From the NCBI GenBank assembly GCA_022616575.1, contig JAKEEN010000015.1, forward strand, positions 1 to 10,418: 10,418 nucleotides of DNA. The letters are read 5' to 3'. This DNA comes from Flammeovirgaceae bacterium (GTDB lineage Bacteria > Bacteroidota > Bacteroidia > Cytophagales > Cyclobacteriaceae). Shown in pieces: positions 1-7,695 of this stretch (the first letter of the stretch is position 1; every line of letters starts with the position of its first letter). The position numbers were made by a program, and so were the translations under genes. The notes under the pieces were generated by a model. The model saw only the letters and a program-made list of their open reading frames with translations. It did no database searches and was not told the origin of the DNA.

Positions 1-3000
1 ACACCATTGAATGGGGCAACCGGAGTTATTGAAACTAATGACATCACCATCTCATTCAATGAAACAATTCGCAGAGCTTCAGATGATGCCAATCTCGATA
101 ATACTAACATCGATGGCAGTATCACACTCAAACTGACGGATGCAACCGGGGCCAACATTGCCTTTGATGCCACTATTAATGGCAGCGATGACGTTGTTAC
201 TATCAATCCCACAGCTACCCTACCAGGCAACACGGTTATCTATGTTGCGATAGCCGGAGTGGAGGATGGCAGCGATAATCTCATTAGTCCAAATCCGGCC
301 AGTATTACCTTTACCACTGGCGACACTCAACCACCGTCTGCAACATTTAATCCGGCCAATTCGGCTACCAACTTTTCAGCTGTTGGAAACATTACTATTA
401 CCTTAAATGAACCTATTCGAAATATAGACGATTCTGCCATTACTCCGGCCGATATTGAGGGTGGGCTAGTAGAACTTAAACTAACCAATAATGCTGGTGC
501 TGCAGTGCCTTTCACAGCAACCATAGATGGCACAAACACACTCATTACAATCAACCCAAATTCAACGCTAACTTTCAATCAAGTCTATTATGTTGAGTTA
601 AACCCGGTTGAAGACGTAAATGACAATGCATCATCATCTCAAAATATAACTTTTACTACAGAGAACAGACCTTCTATAACTGGATTTACAGCCGGTCCCG
701 ACAATAACACTACCGGAACCTGTATCAGCGATACTGTTGTGGTAAACGGTCTCCGTTTCGAAGGAACTGGCAATCCGATTTCCGGAAATGCAGAGCCAAC
801 AGTGACAATTAATGGTGTAGCTGTGCCTTCTGGGAATATCATTTCTCACAACGCAACCCAGGTAGTATTTAAAATGCCAATAGGCGCAACTACAGGACCT
901 ATTACAGTAAAAAATAATGATAGTGATTTAACGAGTGCTAATTCTGGTTCAGACTTGAGCGTTTTTCCAGCCATTGACACAACACTTCCCGTCACAATTG
1001 AAACCGTATCACCAGCCCAAAATACCAATGTTGATGTTACGATTGATCCCACTCAAAATGGCTTCGACTATGCTTTAATACTTATCAGTGCGCCTGCCTC
1101 ATTTATAGCGGAGCATAGTCTTACCCTACCAGATGCTGCTCACATTGCTACGGGTGACGGAACCGACCTTATACTAAATACCTCTGAAGGAACCGATCCA
1201 GACTTTACCAAAATTGGCAGCTACGATTATATTGTTGAGGTCAGACATTCTGGGTGTACCTCCATAAATCTTGATGCTTCGCCTTACCCACCAAGTGGCC
1301 CAACATTTACATTAACAGTAGCCTCGCTCGCTGTAACTGCAAGTGCAACTGATACCACAATTTGTTTAGGTTCCAGTACTACATTAATTGGTGCCACCAG
1401 TGGTGGAACCGGTTTTTATCAATTCTCATGGACCTCTTCCCCTGCGGGATTTACAGATAGTAACTCGAGTCCCACAGACAACCCAACTGTGAATACCCGA
1501 TATTATTTAACACTCACAGATAACTCGGGAAATACAGCTACTGATTCGGTTGACATCGTGGTCAATCCAGTTCCCACGGCCGACATTATTCCAGCACCAG
1601 GTGAAACGGTAGTTAGAACAAACTACACAATCGAGAATTTCAATTATCAACTTTATGGTTCCCCCGCAGGCGGTATTTTTAGCGGTCAGGGTGTTTCACT
1701 TATTAGTGGTAACTACTATTTCAACCCTCAAAGCGCAACCGTTGGCGACTGGACCATCACATATACATATACCAATGGCTTTGGCTGCTCAAATAGTGAT
1801 TCTGAGATTTTTAAAGTTACCAATAGCGCAGTTAACAATCTCGACCTGTCATATTGCAAAAACATCACGTCTGATGGCCCACTAAGCTATATCCCTGCTA
1901 ATTTCCCCCCTACCTACCAATATACTCGCTTGGTTTTCTATAGTTATAATTCGCTTACAGGGATCTGTTTAGGTGAACCTGCACCGACCTTCACTTATTG
2001 TGGAGGTCCCAATCCGTTAACCCCTTTAGCCTTTGAGAATGTTGCCGATATTCAGGCCGGTGTCACACTTCCTGTTGGCACCATGTTAAACAGGCCTACT
2101 GCTTATTCATTAAACCTTGATGTTATTAGGAGTAACTACGGATATACTAACTCCGCAGTTAACCCCTATAGTTTTTATATTTTGGTTTACGGTAAGGATG
2201 CAAATGGAAATGAAACATACTTAACCTATCAATATTTTACTGTATTAGATAATGGCCCAGCCCCAACTATTGTAGGGATAAATGAGAATGAAAATGTTTG
2301 CTCTGACGTACTTCCTATAACATTAACTTCGTCAGAACCAGGGTATACCATAACAGATTTTGAAATAATCCAAGCTGCGCACAATGGGGCACTATCGGGC
2401 ACAAATGACGAGGAGTTTGATCCGGATTATACTTCTCTAATGAGTAGCGGACAATATGAAACTTCTCTTACAATAACAATGAATTATAGTGACTACAATA
2501 ATTGTACTGGGACTGTTTTCAGAAATTTCCTATGGGTAAAAAAACCTGATGCTCCAATTGCACCAAACGTTGATTACTGCCAAAGTACGGATGGAATTGC
2601 GAGACAATTTACGATTGATGCAACCCGAAATGGTCCGGCTACCAATCCATACTGGTACGAGTTAGACCCAACAATTAACCCTACTGCACCTGTCCTTGAC
2701 TCAGTGAACTTTAAGGGTTTTGTTGCCCCCGGGATTACGGGTCTTTCAGCTATCGCAAAAACTTTTTATGTTACTCAAAATAACAAAGGATGTGAAGGGG
2801 CAGTTACCCCCGTTCAGATTGAAATCAAGGCAGCACCTAATGCTAGTTTCATTTTGCCGCCTATTTGTGATGACCGTAATTTCACTATTACCGGCCCACA
2901 GGATACAGGGCCTACTCCATATATCCAATACGATTGGGTCTTCGGCAATGGTACAGACTCTACGGTTACTAACAATAATCAAATTACGTATAACTATGGG

Positions 3001-4938
3001 CCTGGAACCGCTAATAATTCGTTTACCATTGGTCTTACTGTAACGAACAGCGATGGGTGTCTTAATAATTCTGCGAGTTCTGCTACCGTGGGTCAAAATC
3101 CAAATCCAATATTTAATTATAATTTTGTTTGCAATGGTGACAGCACGCTATTCAATGCTTCATCTCCAAATGTTCCAGCCACTCAGTTTAGGTGGAATTT
3201 CGGTGATAGTGTAATCATCCCAAAGGATACTGCCAATGACGCAGCTCCTGAAGGTGGTACAGTCCAAAATCCTTATCATACTTTTTCGAGTGGTGTAGGT
3301 AATTACAATGTCACGGTAACTGCCTTTACTAATATAGGTTGCTCGGATTCTATAACAAATACCGTCACCATTTTAGACTATGTAACACACACAACAAGCT
3401 TTCCTTACGATATGGGCGGAGTGGATGGAGGAATGGGCTATTGGAGATTACAAGATATTGCAGGTAACTCTACCTGGCAGTTCGTTCAGCCTACTGATAC
3501 CGTTATGAGTAAATTCTCTACACAAGCATGGGTTACAAATGGTTTGGGGAACTACGTTCCGGATGAGATATCATTTATAAATAGTCCTTGTTTTGATATT
3601 TCAAATATAATTAGGCCAGTTATCTCCTTGGATTATATTATGGAATTGGATAAAGGAAGGGACGGTGTTGCTTTGGAATGGTCCAAGGATGGGGGACTCA
3701 ACTGGTTTCCATTAGGTGGAATTGGTTCTGGATCCAACTGGTTTAATACTATTGGATTTACAGGTGGTAATATTGGGAGCAGCCCAATAGGATGGTCTGG
3801 AAACTCATGGGAAGACCTTGAACAAAATCCACAGAAGGATTCACTTGTTGAAGGACGAAGGGCTCTTGACAATATTGGAACTCTAACACAGATGGATCGA
3901 GCTAAAGTCCGTTTTAGAATTGCATTTGAAAGTAATGGCGATGGCGAGTTTGAAGGGTTCGGTTTTAATAATGTTAAAATTGAAACTCGTAACAGAACTT
4001 TGTTGATTGAAAACTTTACCAACGAAAATGATACACAGCACCCTGCAAACGCTGCCAACTTTAATTCACAATCGGCATTGGAAAGTGTTAAAATACAGTA
4101 CCATATGAGTTTTGGGGGCTCTGATGTTATTAATAGTGCGAACCCAACGGAAGTCGCGGCAAGGGCTGCCTATTATGGCATTGCTTATGCAGATCAGTAT
4201 ATTCCACGTGTTTACCTTGACGGTGAAAGTAACGGAGACATGGTTAATCTCGGAACTTGGTTTACACCAACATTCGATGATCACGCTTTGGTTACTTCCC
4301 CTTTTACCATTAGCATCACTACCACAAGTATAACTCCTGGGGAATTACAAATTTCTGCGACCGTTACAGCAATAAGAAACTTTTCCGCGGCCTCAACACC
4401 AATCTTGCATATAGTGGGTGTAGAGAAAACTGTTGGGAGTAATGAATTTGTATTCAGAAAAATGTTACCAAGTGCAGTCGGAACCCAACTTCCAAAGACC
4501 TTCCAGAATGGTGCGTTCCAAACTGTAAGTGCTACCTGGGTTATAGATGCAAATTCAAACATTGATCCAAGTGACCTGGCTGTAGTAGCACTTGTTCAGG
4601 ATGAAGTCTTTAAGGGCGTTTATCAGGCTGCTGTCGAACTCAATCCGGTAAACCCTGGTACCATTACCGGCAACGAAGACCCCGCCTACGCAAGCAAGAT
4701 ATTGGTATACCCTAACCCTGCTAATAAGGAGTTAACCATAACATTGCCGGATGTTCCACAGCAGGCCGTACCCCTCCGGTTATTTGATGGCTTTGGTAAA
4801 GAAGCAGTTAACAACACGATCGGTGCGGGAGAAAATTCTAAAACAATCGATACCCGTGAACTAGCGCAAGGTGTTTACTTATTGCAAATTCAAACCAAGC
4901 AAGGTTTGATAAACCGGAAAGTGATTATTGCACGGTAA
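1..4938 (+). CDS. Giant secreted multi-domain protein with T9SS type A C-terminal sorting domain (5' end outside window)
   Basis: The frame is open from base 1, so this is the C-terminal 1645 codons of a longer protein; residues below count from the TTG at base 7. Residues 13-106 and 128-220 are two homologous Ig-like repeats (ITISFNE / ITITLNE, then SITFTT / NITFTT) resembling Big_5 domains. About 221-321 looks like an IPT/TIG fold. About 442-521 is Ig/PKD-like, followed by further Ig-like modules that I cannot name. About 943-1125 holds two PKD-like modules (YDWVFGNGT, FRWNFGDS). About 1127-1330 is rich in aromatic and glycine residues and resembles a jellyroll/MAM-type fold. About 1332-1560 resembles Omp28-type thioredoxin-fold proteins but lacks cysteines at the active site. 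Residues 1565-1643 (VYPNPANKEL ... GVYLLQIQT) are a T9SS type A sorting domain, which in this phylum directs export across the outer membrane and attachment or release. Likely an adhesin or surface protein; no enzyme motif was found and the ligand is unknown. Confidence 0.9.
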   Translation, partial: TPLNGATGVIETNDITISFNETIRRASDDANLDNTNIDGSITLKLTDATGANIAFDATINGSDDVVTINPTATLPGNTVIYVAIAGVEDGSDNLISPNPASITFTTGDTQPPSATFNPANSATNFSAVGNITITLNEPIRNIDDSAITPADIEGGLVELKLTNNAGAAVPFTATIDGTNTLITINPNSTLTFNQVYYVELNPVEDVNDNASSSQNITFTTENRPSITGFTAGPDNNTTGTCISDTVVVNGLRFEGTGNPISGNAEPTVTINGVAVPSGNIISHNATQVVFKMPIGATTGPITVKNNDSDLTSANSGSDLSVFPAIDTTLPVTIETVSPAQNTNVDVTIDPTQNGFDYALILISAPASFIAEHSLTLPDAAHIATGDGTDLILNTSEGTDPDFTKIGSYDYIVEVRHSGCTSINLDASPYPPSGPTFTLTVASLAVTASATDTTICLGSSTTLIGATSGGTGFYQFSWTSSPAGFTDSNSSPTDNPTVNTRYYLTLTDNSGNTATDSVDIVVNPVPTADIIPAPGETVVRTNYTIENFNYQLYGSPAGGIFSGQGVSLISGNYYFNPQSATVGDWTITYTYTNGFGCSNSDSEIFKVTNSAVNNLDLSYCKNITSDGPLSYIPANFPPTYQYTRLVFYSYNSLTGICLGEPAPTFTYCGGPNPLTPLAFENVADIQAGVTLPVGTMLNRPTAYSLNLDVIRSNYGYTNSAVNPYSFYILVYGKDANGNETYLTYQYFTVLDNGPAPTIVGINENENVCSDVLPITLTSSEPGYTITDFEIIQAAHNGALSGTNDEEFDPDYTSLMSSGQYETSLTITMNYSDYNNCTGTVFRNFLWVKKPDAPIAPNVDYCQSTDGIARQFTIDATRNGPATNPYWYELDPTINPTAPVLDSVNFKGFVAPGITGLSAIAKTFYVTQNNKGCEGAVTPVQIEIKAAPNASFILPPICDDRNFTITGPQDTGPTPYIQYDWVFGNGTDSTVTNNNQITYNYGPGTANNSFTIGLTVTNSDGCLNNSASSATVGQNPNPIFNYNFVCNGDSTLFNASSPNVPATQFRWNFGDSVIIPKDTANDAAPEGGTVQNPYHTFSSGVGNYNVTVTAFTNIGCSDSITNTVTILDYVTHTTSFPYDMGGVDGGMGYWRLQDIAGNSTWQFVQPTDTVMSKFSTQAWVTNGLGNYVPDEISFINSPCFDISNIIRPVISLDYIMELDKGRDGVALEWSKDGGLNWFPLGGIGSGSNWFNTIGFTGGNIGSSPIGWSGNSWEDLEQNPQKDSLVEGRRALDNIGTLTQMDRAKVRFRIAFESNGDGEFEGFGFNNVKIETRNRTLLIENFTNENDTQHPANAANFNSQSALESVKIQYHMSFGGSDVINSANPTEVAARAAYYGIAYADQYIPRVYLDGESNGDMVNLGTWFTPTFDDHALVTSPFTISITTTSITPGELQISATVTAIRNFSAASTPILHIVGVEKTVGSNEFVFRKMLPSAVGTQLPKTFQNGAFQTVSATWVIDANSNIDPSDLAVVALVQDEVFKGVYQAAVELNPVNPGTITGNEDPAYASKILVYPNPANKELTITLPDVPQQAVPLRLFDGFGKEAVNNTIGAGENSKTIDTRELAQGVYLLQIQTKQGLINRKVIIAR

Positions 4939-4939
4939 A

Positions 4940-5008
4940 AGTTATCAGTTATCTGTTAACAGTTAATAGGGACCAATCCGGTTAACTGTTAACGGACAAC
5001 TGATAACT
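4940..5008. repeat. Long imperfect palindrome built of 7-bp units
   Basis: The left arm at 4940-4966 and the right arm at 4982-5008 are reverse complements at 25 of 27 positions, with a 15-base loop. One of the two differences would be a G-U wobble in RNA. Each arm is made of heptamers: agttatc, agttatc, tgttaac, agttaat on the left, and ggttaac, tgttaac, ggacaac, tgataac on the right. It begins two bases after the stop codon of the giant secreted protein and ends just before a terminator hairpin. It could be a 3' mRNA-stabilising stem, a REP-like dispersed element, or both. Confidence 0.85.
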
Positions 5009-5010
5009 GT

Positions 5011-5042
5011 AAAGCCGCTCAGCAATGGGTGGCTTTTTCTTT
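5011..5042 (+). terminator. Rho-independent terminator of the giant secreted protein gene
   Basis: The stem pairs 5011-5020 (aaagccgctc) with 5027-5036 (gggtggcttt). All 10 pairs form if two G-U wobbles are allowed, and the loop is six bases (agcaat). The run of T that begins inside the stem continues as tttttcttt to 5042. It lies 72 bases after the stop codon at 4938, directly behind the palindrome. Confidence 0.75.
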
Positions 5043-5045
5043 ACT

Positions 5046-5066
5046 CCCCCTCCTTCGGGGTTGGGG
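5046..5066. other. C-rich/G-rich hairpin
   Basis: Bases 5046-5053 (ccccctcc) can pair with 5057-5066 (ggggttgggg) around a three-base ttc loop, with a two-base TT bulge and one wobble. It follows the terminator and precedes the operator-like repeat of the next gene. It may be a second terminator, but only three T follow it, or a small dispersed hairpin. Confidence 0.35.
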
Positions 5067-5079
5067 CTTTAGTAAGGAC

Positions 5080-5116
5080 TAGTACAAATTTGAATTTATA
5101 ATGCAAATTTGTACTA
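5080..5116. promoter_or_regulatory. Perfect 13-bp inverted repeat upstream of the AAA_14/DUF4143 gene, candidate operator
   Basis: tagtacaaatttg at 5080-5092 and caaatttgtacta at 5104-5116 are exact reverse complements separated by 11 AT-rich bases. The right arm ends nine bases before the ATG at 5126. A possible Bacteroidota promoter overlaps it: TTTG at 5089-5092, a 22-bp gap, and TATATTTA at 5115-5122 (7 of 8 to TAnnTTTG). That promoter would place the transcript start at or just past the ATG, so it is weak. A TATAAT at 5097-5102 lies in the spacer. A dimeric repressor site covering the promoter is the simplest reading; binding is inferred. Confidence 0.6.
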
Positions 5117-5125
5117 TATTTATGC

Positions 5126-6277
5126 ATGATTAAGAGGGAATTAGAAGTTTATATTAGGTCCATATACGATTACTTCCCAGTAATTTTCCTCACCGGACCC
5201 AGACAATCAGGAAAAACCACCCTGTGTAAATCTCTTTTTAGTCAACTGCCGTATGTGTTACTTGAGCAACCCGACCAAAGGCACTTGGCGCAGCAAGATC
5301 CCCGGTCTTTTCTGGCCAAATACCCAGGAGGAGCCATCTTAGACGAAATTCAAAATGTGCCTGAGATATTCTCTTATTTGCAAGGCATCGTTGACAATAA
5401 CCGGGAAGTCAGGTTTATCCTTACAGGATCACAGAATTTTTTATTGAATGAGAGAATAACTCAATCCCTCGCTGGTCGCGCAGGAATAGTAACGCTCCTG
5501 CCATTAAGCCTGAGGGAGATGAAGGATCAGATTGCGGATTCATCTTATGAAGATTGGATAGTACGGGGTTTTTATCCGGAATTATATAATCGAAAAGTAC
5601 CGGCAACCCTGTTTTATCCAAGCTATGTGCAGACCTACCTTGAAAGGGACGTTCGCACACTGCAAAATGTGGGCAGTTTGTCACAGTTCAATACATTTTT
5701 GAAATTGTGTGCCGGGCGAACCGGTCAGTTACTAAACATGAGCGCACTCGCATCGGATGCCGGAGTTTCGGTGAACACGGCAAAAGCGTGGATTTCCGTA
5801 CTCGAAGCCAGCTATATCATTTTCCGGCTTCAGCCTCATTACATGAACTACAACAAGCGCCTTGTCAAATCACCAAAGATCTATTTCACCGACACGGGTA
5901 TGGCCTGCCACCTGCTGGGCATTGAAAATACAAACCAGCTTTCGAGTCACTATGCCATAGGTTCTCTTTTCGAAAATTTTGTCATTATGGAATGTCTCAA
6001 ACAACAACTCGCATTGGGCAAGAGAAACAATCTCTACTTCTGGAGAGATAGCAAGGGTAAGGAAATTGATTTGTTGCTGGATCGCGACCAACATCTTTAT
6101 CCATTTGAAATAAAGGCAGGTCGTACGGCAAACTCTGGTTTTTTCGACAACCTTAGGTATTGGCAAACATTAAGCAAAAGTCAATCCGCAGGCACAGTAA
6201 TTTATGGCGGAAATATCAGTCAGGCCCTTCCTTTTGGCACCTTAAAAAGTTGGATGGAAATAACTACCATTTTTTGA
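5126..6277 (+). CDS. AAA_14 / DUF4143 family ATP-binding protein
   Basis: This 383-residue protein belongs to the widespread but poorly understood COG1373 group of ATPases. The N-terminal P-loop domain has Walker A GPRQSGKT (24-31), Walker B ILDE (71-74), a sensor-like segment ILTGSQNF (98-105) and SLAGRAG (114-120). Residues about 200-240 look like a winged-helix segment (SALASDAGVSVNTAKAW). The C-terminal DUF4143 part carries a PD-(D/E)xK nuclease-like pattern: E283 in LFENF, D315 in KEIDLLL, and E328/K330 in FEIKAG. Family function is not settled; DNA binding or cleavage driven by ATP is an inference from the folds. The start at 5126 gives the usual short leader (MIKRELE) before the P-loop, and there is no Shine-Dalgarno sequence. 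It appears monocistronic, lying between a terminator and a long non-coding gap. The upstream inverted repeat suggests autoregulation or local repression. Confidence 0.92.
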   Translation: MIKRELEVYIRSIYDYFPVIFLTGPRQSGKTTLCKSLFSQLPYVLLEQPDQRHLAQQDPRSFLAKYPGGAILDEIQNVPEIFSYLQGIVDNNREVRFILTGSQNFLLNERITQSLAGRAGIVTLLPLSLREMKDQIADSSYEDWIVRGFYPELYNRKVPATLFYPSYVQTYLERDVRTLQNVGSLSQFNTFLKLCAGRTGQLLNMSALASDAGVSVNTAKAWISVLEASYIIFRLQPHYMNYNKRLVKSPKIYFTDTGMACHLLGIENTNQLSSHYAIGSLFENFVIMECLKQQLALGKRNNLYFWRDSKGKEIDLLLDRDQHLYPFEIKAGRTANSGFFDNLRYWQTLSKSQSAGTVIYGGNISQALPFGTLKSWMEITTIF

Positions 6278-6411
6278 TTTCCCGTTCATGTTTTTCAGCA
6301 CGGGTCAAGTCAAATTGAATTGCGAACAAGCCTGCCTGCCGCAGGTTGGGAATTGTGATCCCGCGGAGAGGGCAAGCTGAAGTTGGGTGAGGCTGAATTG
6401 CGAATGATGTA

Positions 6412-6435
6412 TTTCGAAGTTTCACCACTTCAAAA
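6412..6435. repeat. Short intergenic hairpin
   Basis: tttcgaagt (6412-6420) and acttcaaaa (6427-6435) are reverse complements at eight of nine positions around the six-base loop ttcacc. It lies in the degenerate repeat patch between the ATPase gene and the TerC gene and has no T tract on either side that would mark a terminator. Confidence 0.5.
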
Positions 6436-6443
6436 TTCAGAAA

Positions 6444-6471
6444 TCGCCATTCTCTATTCGCCATTCGATAT
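6444..6471. repeat. Short heptamer array
   Basis: Four consecutive 7-base units, tcgccat, tctctat, tcgccat and tcgatat, run from 6444 to 6471 with no break in phase. The first and third are identical. The period matches the other repeat tracts in this window, although the sequence differs. Confidence 0.55.
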
Positions 6472-6786
6472 GAGCCACCCAAGTGAACATATAAATAGAA
6501 TCAACCTCGTGGTATATGCAACCAAGTGAGCAGGTAAACACAACCTGGCATCCAAATAAAATCAATCTCGCGTGACCGGACTCAACGGCACTGTATAAGC
6601 AATACCTGAATGAGGACGGATTTATGAGTCGAATAAAATGGCTCAGGAAGGAGTTCGTTACTTGTTACAACCAACAGCAAAAGAGGCCCTAAAACAGGTA
6701 TTTTAAGCCAAAAAAGCGACTTTAATAAAGCTAATTTGCCTGAGTTTGTAACCTGATAAAAACCCCTCATTTTGATTAAGAAACCG

Positions 6787-6818
6787 TTTGCACCACTCCT
6801 ATAAGAATCCTATTTTTG
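6787..6818 (+). promoter_or_regulatory. Bacteroidota-type promoter for the TerC-DinB pair
   Basis: TTTG at 6787-6790 and TATTTTTG at 6811-6818 match both boxes of the Bacteroidota primary sigma factor consensus (TTTG and TAnnTTTG) exactly, with a 20-base spacer, which is within the usual 17-23. Transcription would start near 6824-6826 and leave a leader of about 58 bases before the ATG at 6883. Confidence 0.7.
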
Positions 6819-6820
6819 AC

Positions 6821-6853
6821 ATTGCCCTCTAAGCACCCACAGCAAGAGGGAAT
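6821..6853 (+). promoter_or_regulatory. Hairpin in the TerC mRNA leader
   Basis: ccctct at 6825-6830 pairs with agaggg at 6845-6850. The stem extends by att/aat (6821-6823 with 6851-6853) if G6824 is bulged, with a 14-base loop. It sits at or just after the predicted transcript start. It may stabilise the 5' end or be a remnant regulatory structure. TerC genes in some bacteria lie behind the manganese-sensing yybP-ykoY riboswitch, but I cannot recognise that fold here. Confidence 0.4.
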
Positions 6854-6882
6854 AAAAACCCAACCCGTTAAACCCGACCTGA

Positions 6883-7695
6883 ATGGAGATTTTTCTCAAA
6901 GCTGAAACATGGCTCGCCATTATTACGCTTACGTTTTTTGAGGTAGTTCTTGGTATCGATAACATCATTTTCATTTCCATTGTCTCGAATCGTCTGCCCC
7001 TTGAACATCGGGCACGCACACGGAACATCGGCTTGCTACTTGCCATGTTTGTTCGCATCCTGCTTCTACTGGGCATCACATGGGTAATCACCTTTACAGA
7101 ACCGCTCTTTCATCTTTCAGATATCATTGGAAGTAGTTTGGTCAACCGTTTTATCGGCCACGACCACCCCTTTAGCGGCCGCGATCTTATCCTTATGTTT
7201 GGGGGGCTCTTCCTGATTGCCAAAAGTACCCGTGAGATCAACCATGAAATTGAAGGCGATGAAGAAACAATGACGGCCGAAAAAGCACGGGCTAACATCA
7301 CCAATGTGATCATTCAGATTATCATGATTGATATTATCTTCTCGTTCGACTCCATCCTAACAGCAGTAGGGCTTACCAACATTGTCATGATCATGATCAT
7401 CGCGGTGGTTATCTCTATGTGTATCATGATGTTTTTTTCAGGCCGCATCAGCGATTACATCAACAAACACCCGTCCCTGGAAGTATTGGCTCTCGGCTTC
7501 CTCATCCTCATTGGATTTATGCTTTTCCTGGAAGGACTTGAATACGACATACCCAAAGGATACATCTACTTCGCTGTGGTATTCTCGCTGCTTATTGAAA
7601 TGACGAACATCCGTGTGCGTAACCGCAGGTTAGCCGCCAAGGAAAAAGCTAAACTGGAAAAAGAGAAGAAAGCCGAAGAAGTACATGCTGGATGA
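6883..7695 (+). CDS. TerC family integral membrane protein
   Basis: The protein has 270 residues and the TerC family hallmarks: EVVLGIDNIIF at 20-30 in the first membrane segment and DIIFSFDSILTAVGL at 150-164. The acidic residues (E20, D26, D150, D156) lie inside otherwise hydrophobic helices. About seven membrane segments are visible, near 10-34, 48-70, 101-115, 139-164, 165-187, 199-218 and 225-242, followed by a charged Lys/Glu-rich cytoplasmic tail (250-268). Known members such as Alx and YkoY/MeeF-type proteins have been tied to manganese export or metalation of secreted proteins, and others to tellurite resistance; substrate here is inferred only from the family. The start at 6883 leaves MEIFLKAETW before the first helix, as usual in the family. 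A clear promoter lies upstream. The 3' end overlaps the DinB-family gene by 11 bases, so the two are probably cotranscribed. Confidence 0.93.
   Translation: MEIFLKAETWLAIITLTFFEVVLGIDNIIFISIVSNRLPLEHRARTRNIGLLLAMFVRILLLLGITWVITFTEPLFHLSDIIGSSLVNRFIGHDHPFSGRDLILMFGGLFLIAKSTREINHEIEGDEETMTAEKARANITNVIIQIIMIDIIFSFDSILTAVGLTNIVMIMIIAVVISMCIMMFFSGRISDYINKHPSLEVLALGFLILIGFMLFLEGLEYDIPKGYIYFAVVFSLLIEMTNIRVRNRRLAAKEKAKLEKEKKAEEVHAG

Larger units (their letters stand above)
6278..6786. other. Intergenic region without a convincing gene
   Basis: No reading frame here looks like a real gene on either strand. The left part (6278-6480) is a patchwork of repeats. gaattgcgaa occurs at 6317-6326 and 6395-6404. 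A hairpin cctgc/gcagg sits at 6331-6345. A second hairpin and a heptamer array follow and are listed separately. A weak cccgt/acggg stem at 6281-6304 follows the ATPase stop codon but has no T tract. In the right part, 6494-6509 and 6555-6570 match at 14 of 16 bases (aatagaatcaacctcg / aataaaatcaatctcg). An open stretch at 6576-6692 ends in about 22 plausible codons from an ATG at 6624, too little to call a gene or a remnant. Confidence 0.6.

Noticed and set aside
2746..3096. A 116-codon open frame on the minus strand
   Set aside because: Antisense to the PKD-like part of the secreted protein; no domain pattern, and rich in Arg and Ile as expected from a shadow frame.
3633..4058. A 141-codon open frame on the minus strand
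   Set aside because: It lies wholly inside the giant secreted protein gene, has a composition typical of an antisense reading (rich in Ser, Pro, Leu and Arg) and no recognisable domain.
5080..5116. Terminal inverted repeats of an insertion sequence
   Set aside because: Both arms lie on the same side of the ATPase gene within 37 bases; there is no transposase and no matching arm after 6277.
6264..6482. A 72-codon minus-strand frame after the ATPase gene
   Set aside because: It reads through the repeat patch (heptamers, direct repeat, hairpins) and overlaps the ATPase 3' end; its sequence looks like translated repeats.
6576..6692. Possible small gene or gene remnant on the + strand (ATG at 6624)
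   Set aside because: Only about 22 codons from the ATG and 38 in the open frame; residues look plausible but match nothing I recognise.
6582..6770. A 62-codon minus-strand frame with a hydrophobic stretch
   Set aside because: No promoter, no ribosome site and no family likeness; the leucine-rich part comes from an AT-rich spacer read in antisense.
6819..6882. yybP-ykoY manganese riboswitch ahead of TerC
   Set aside because: The leader is too short, and the conserved paired loops of that riboswitch cannot be recognised; only a simple bulged stem is visible.
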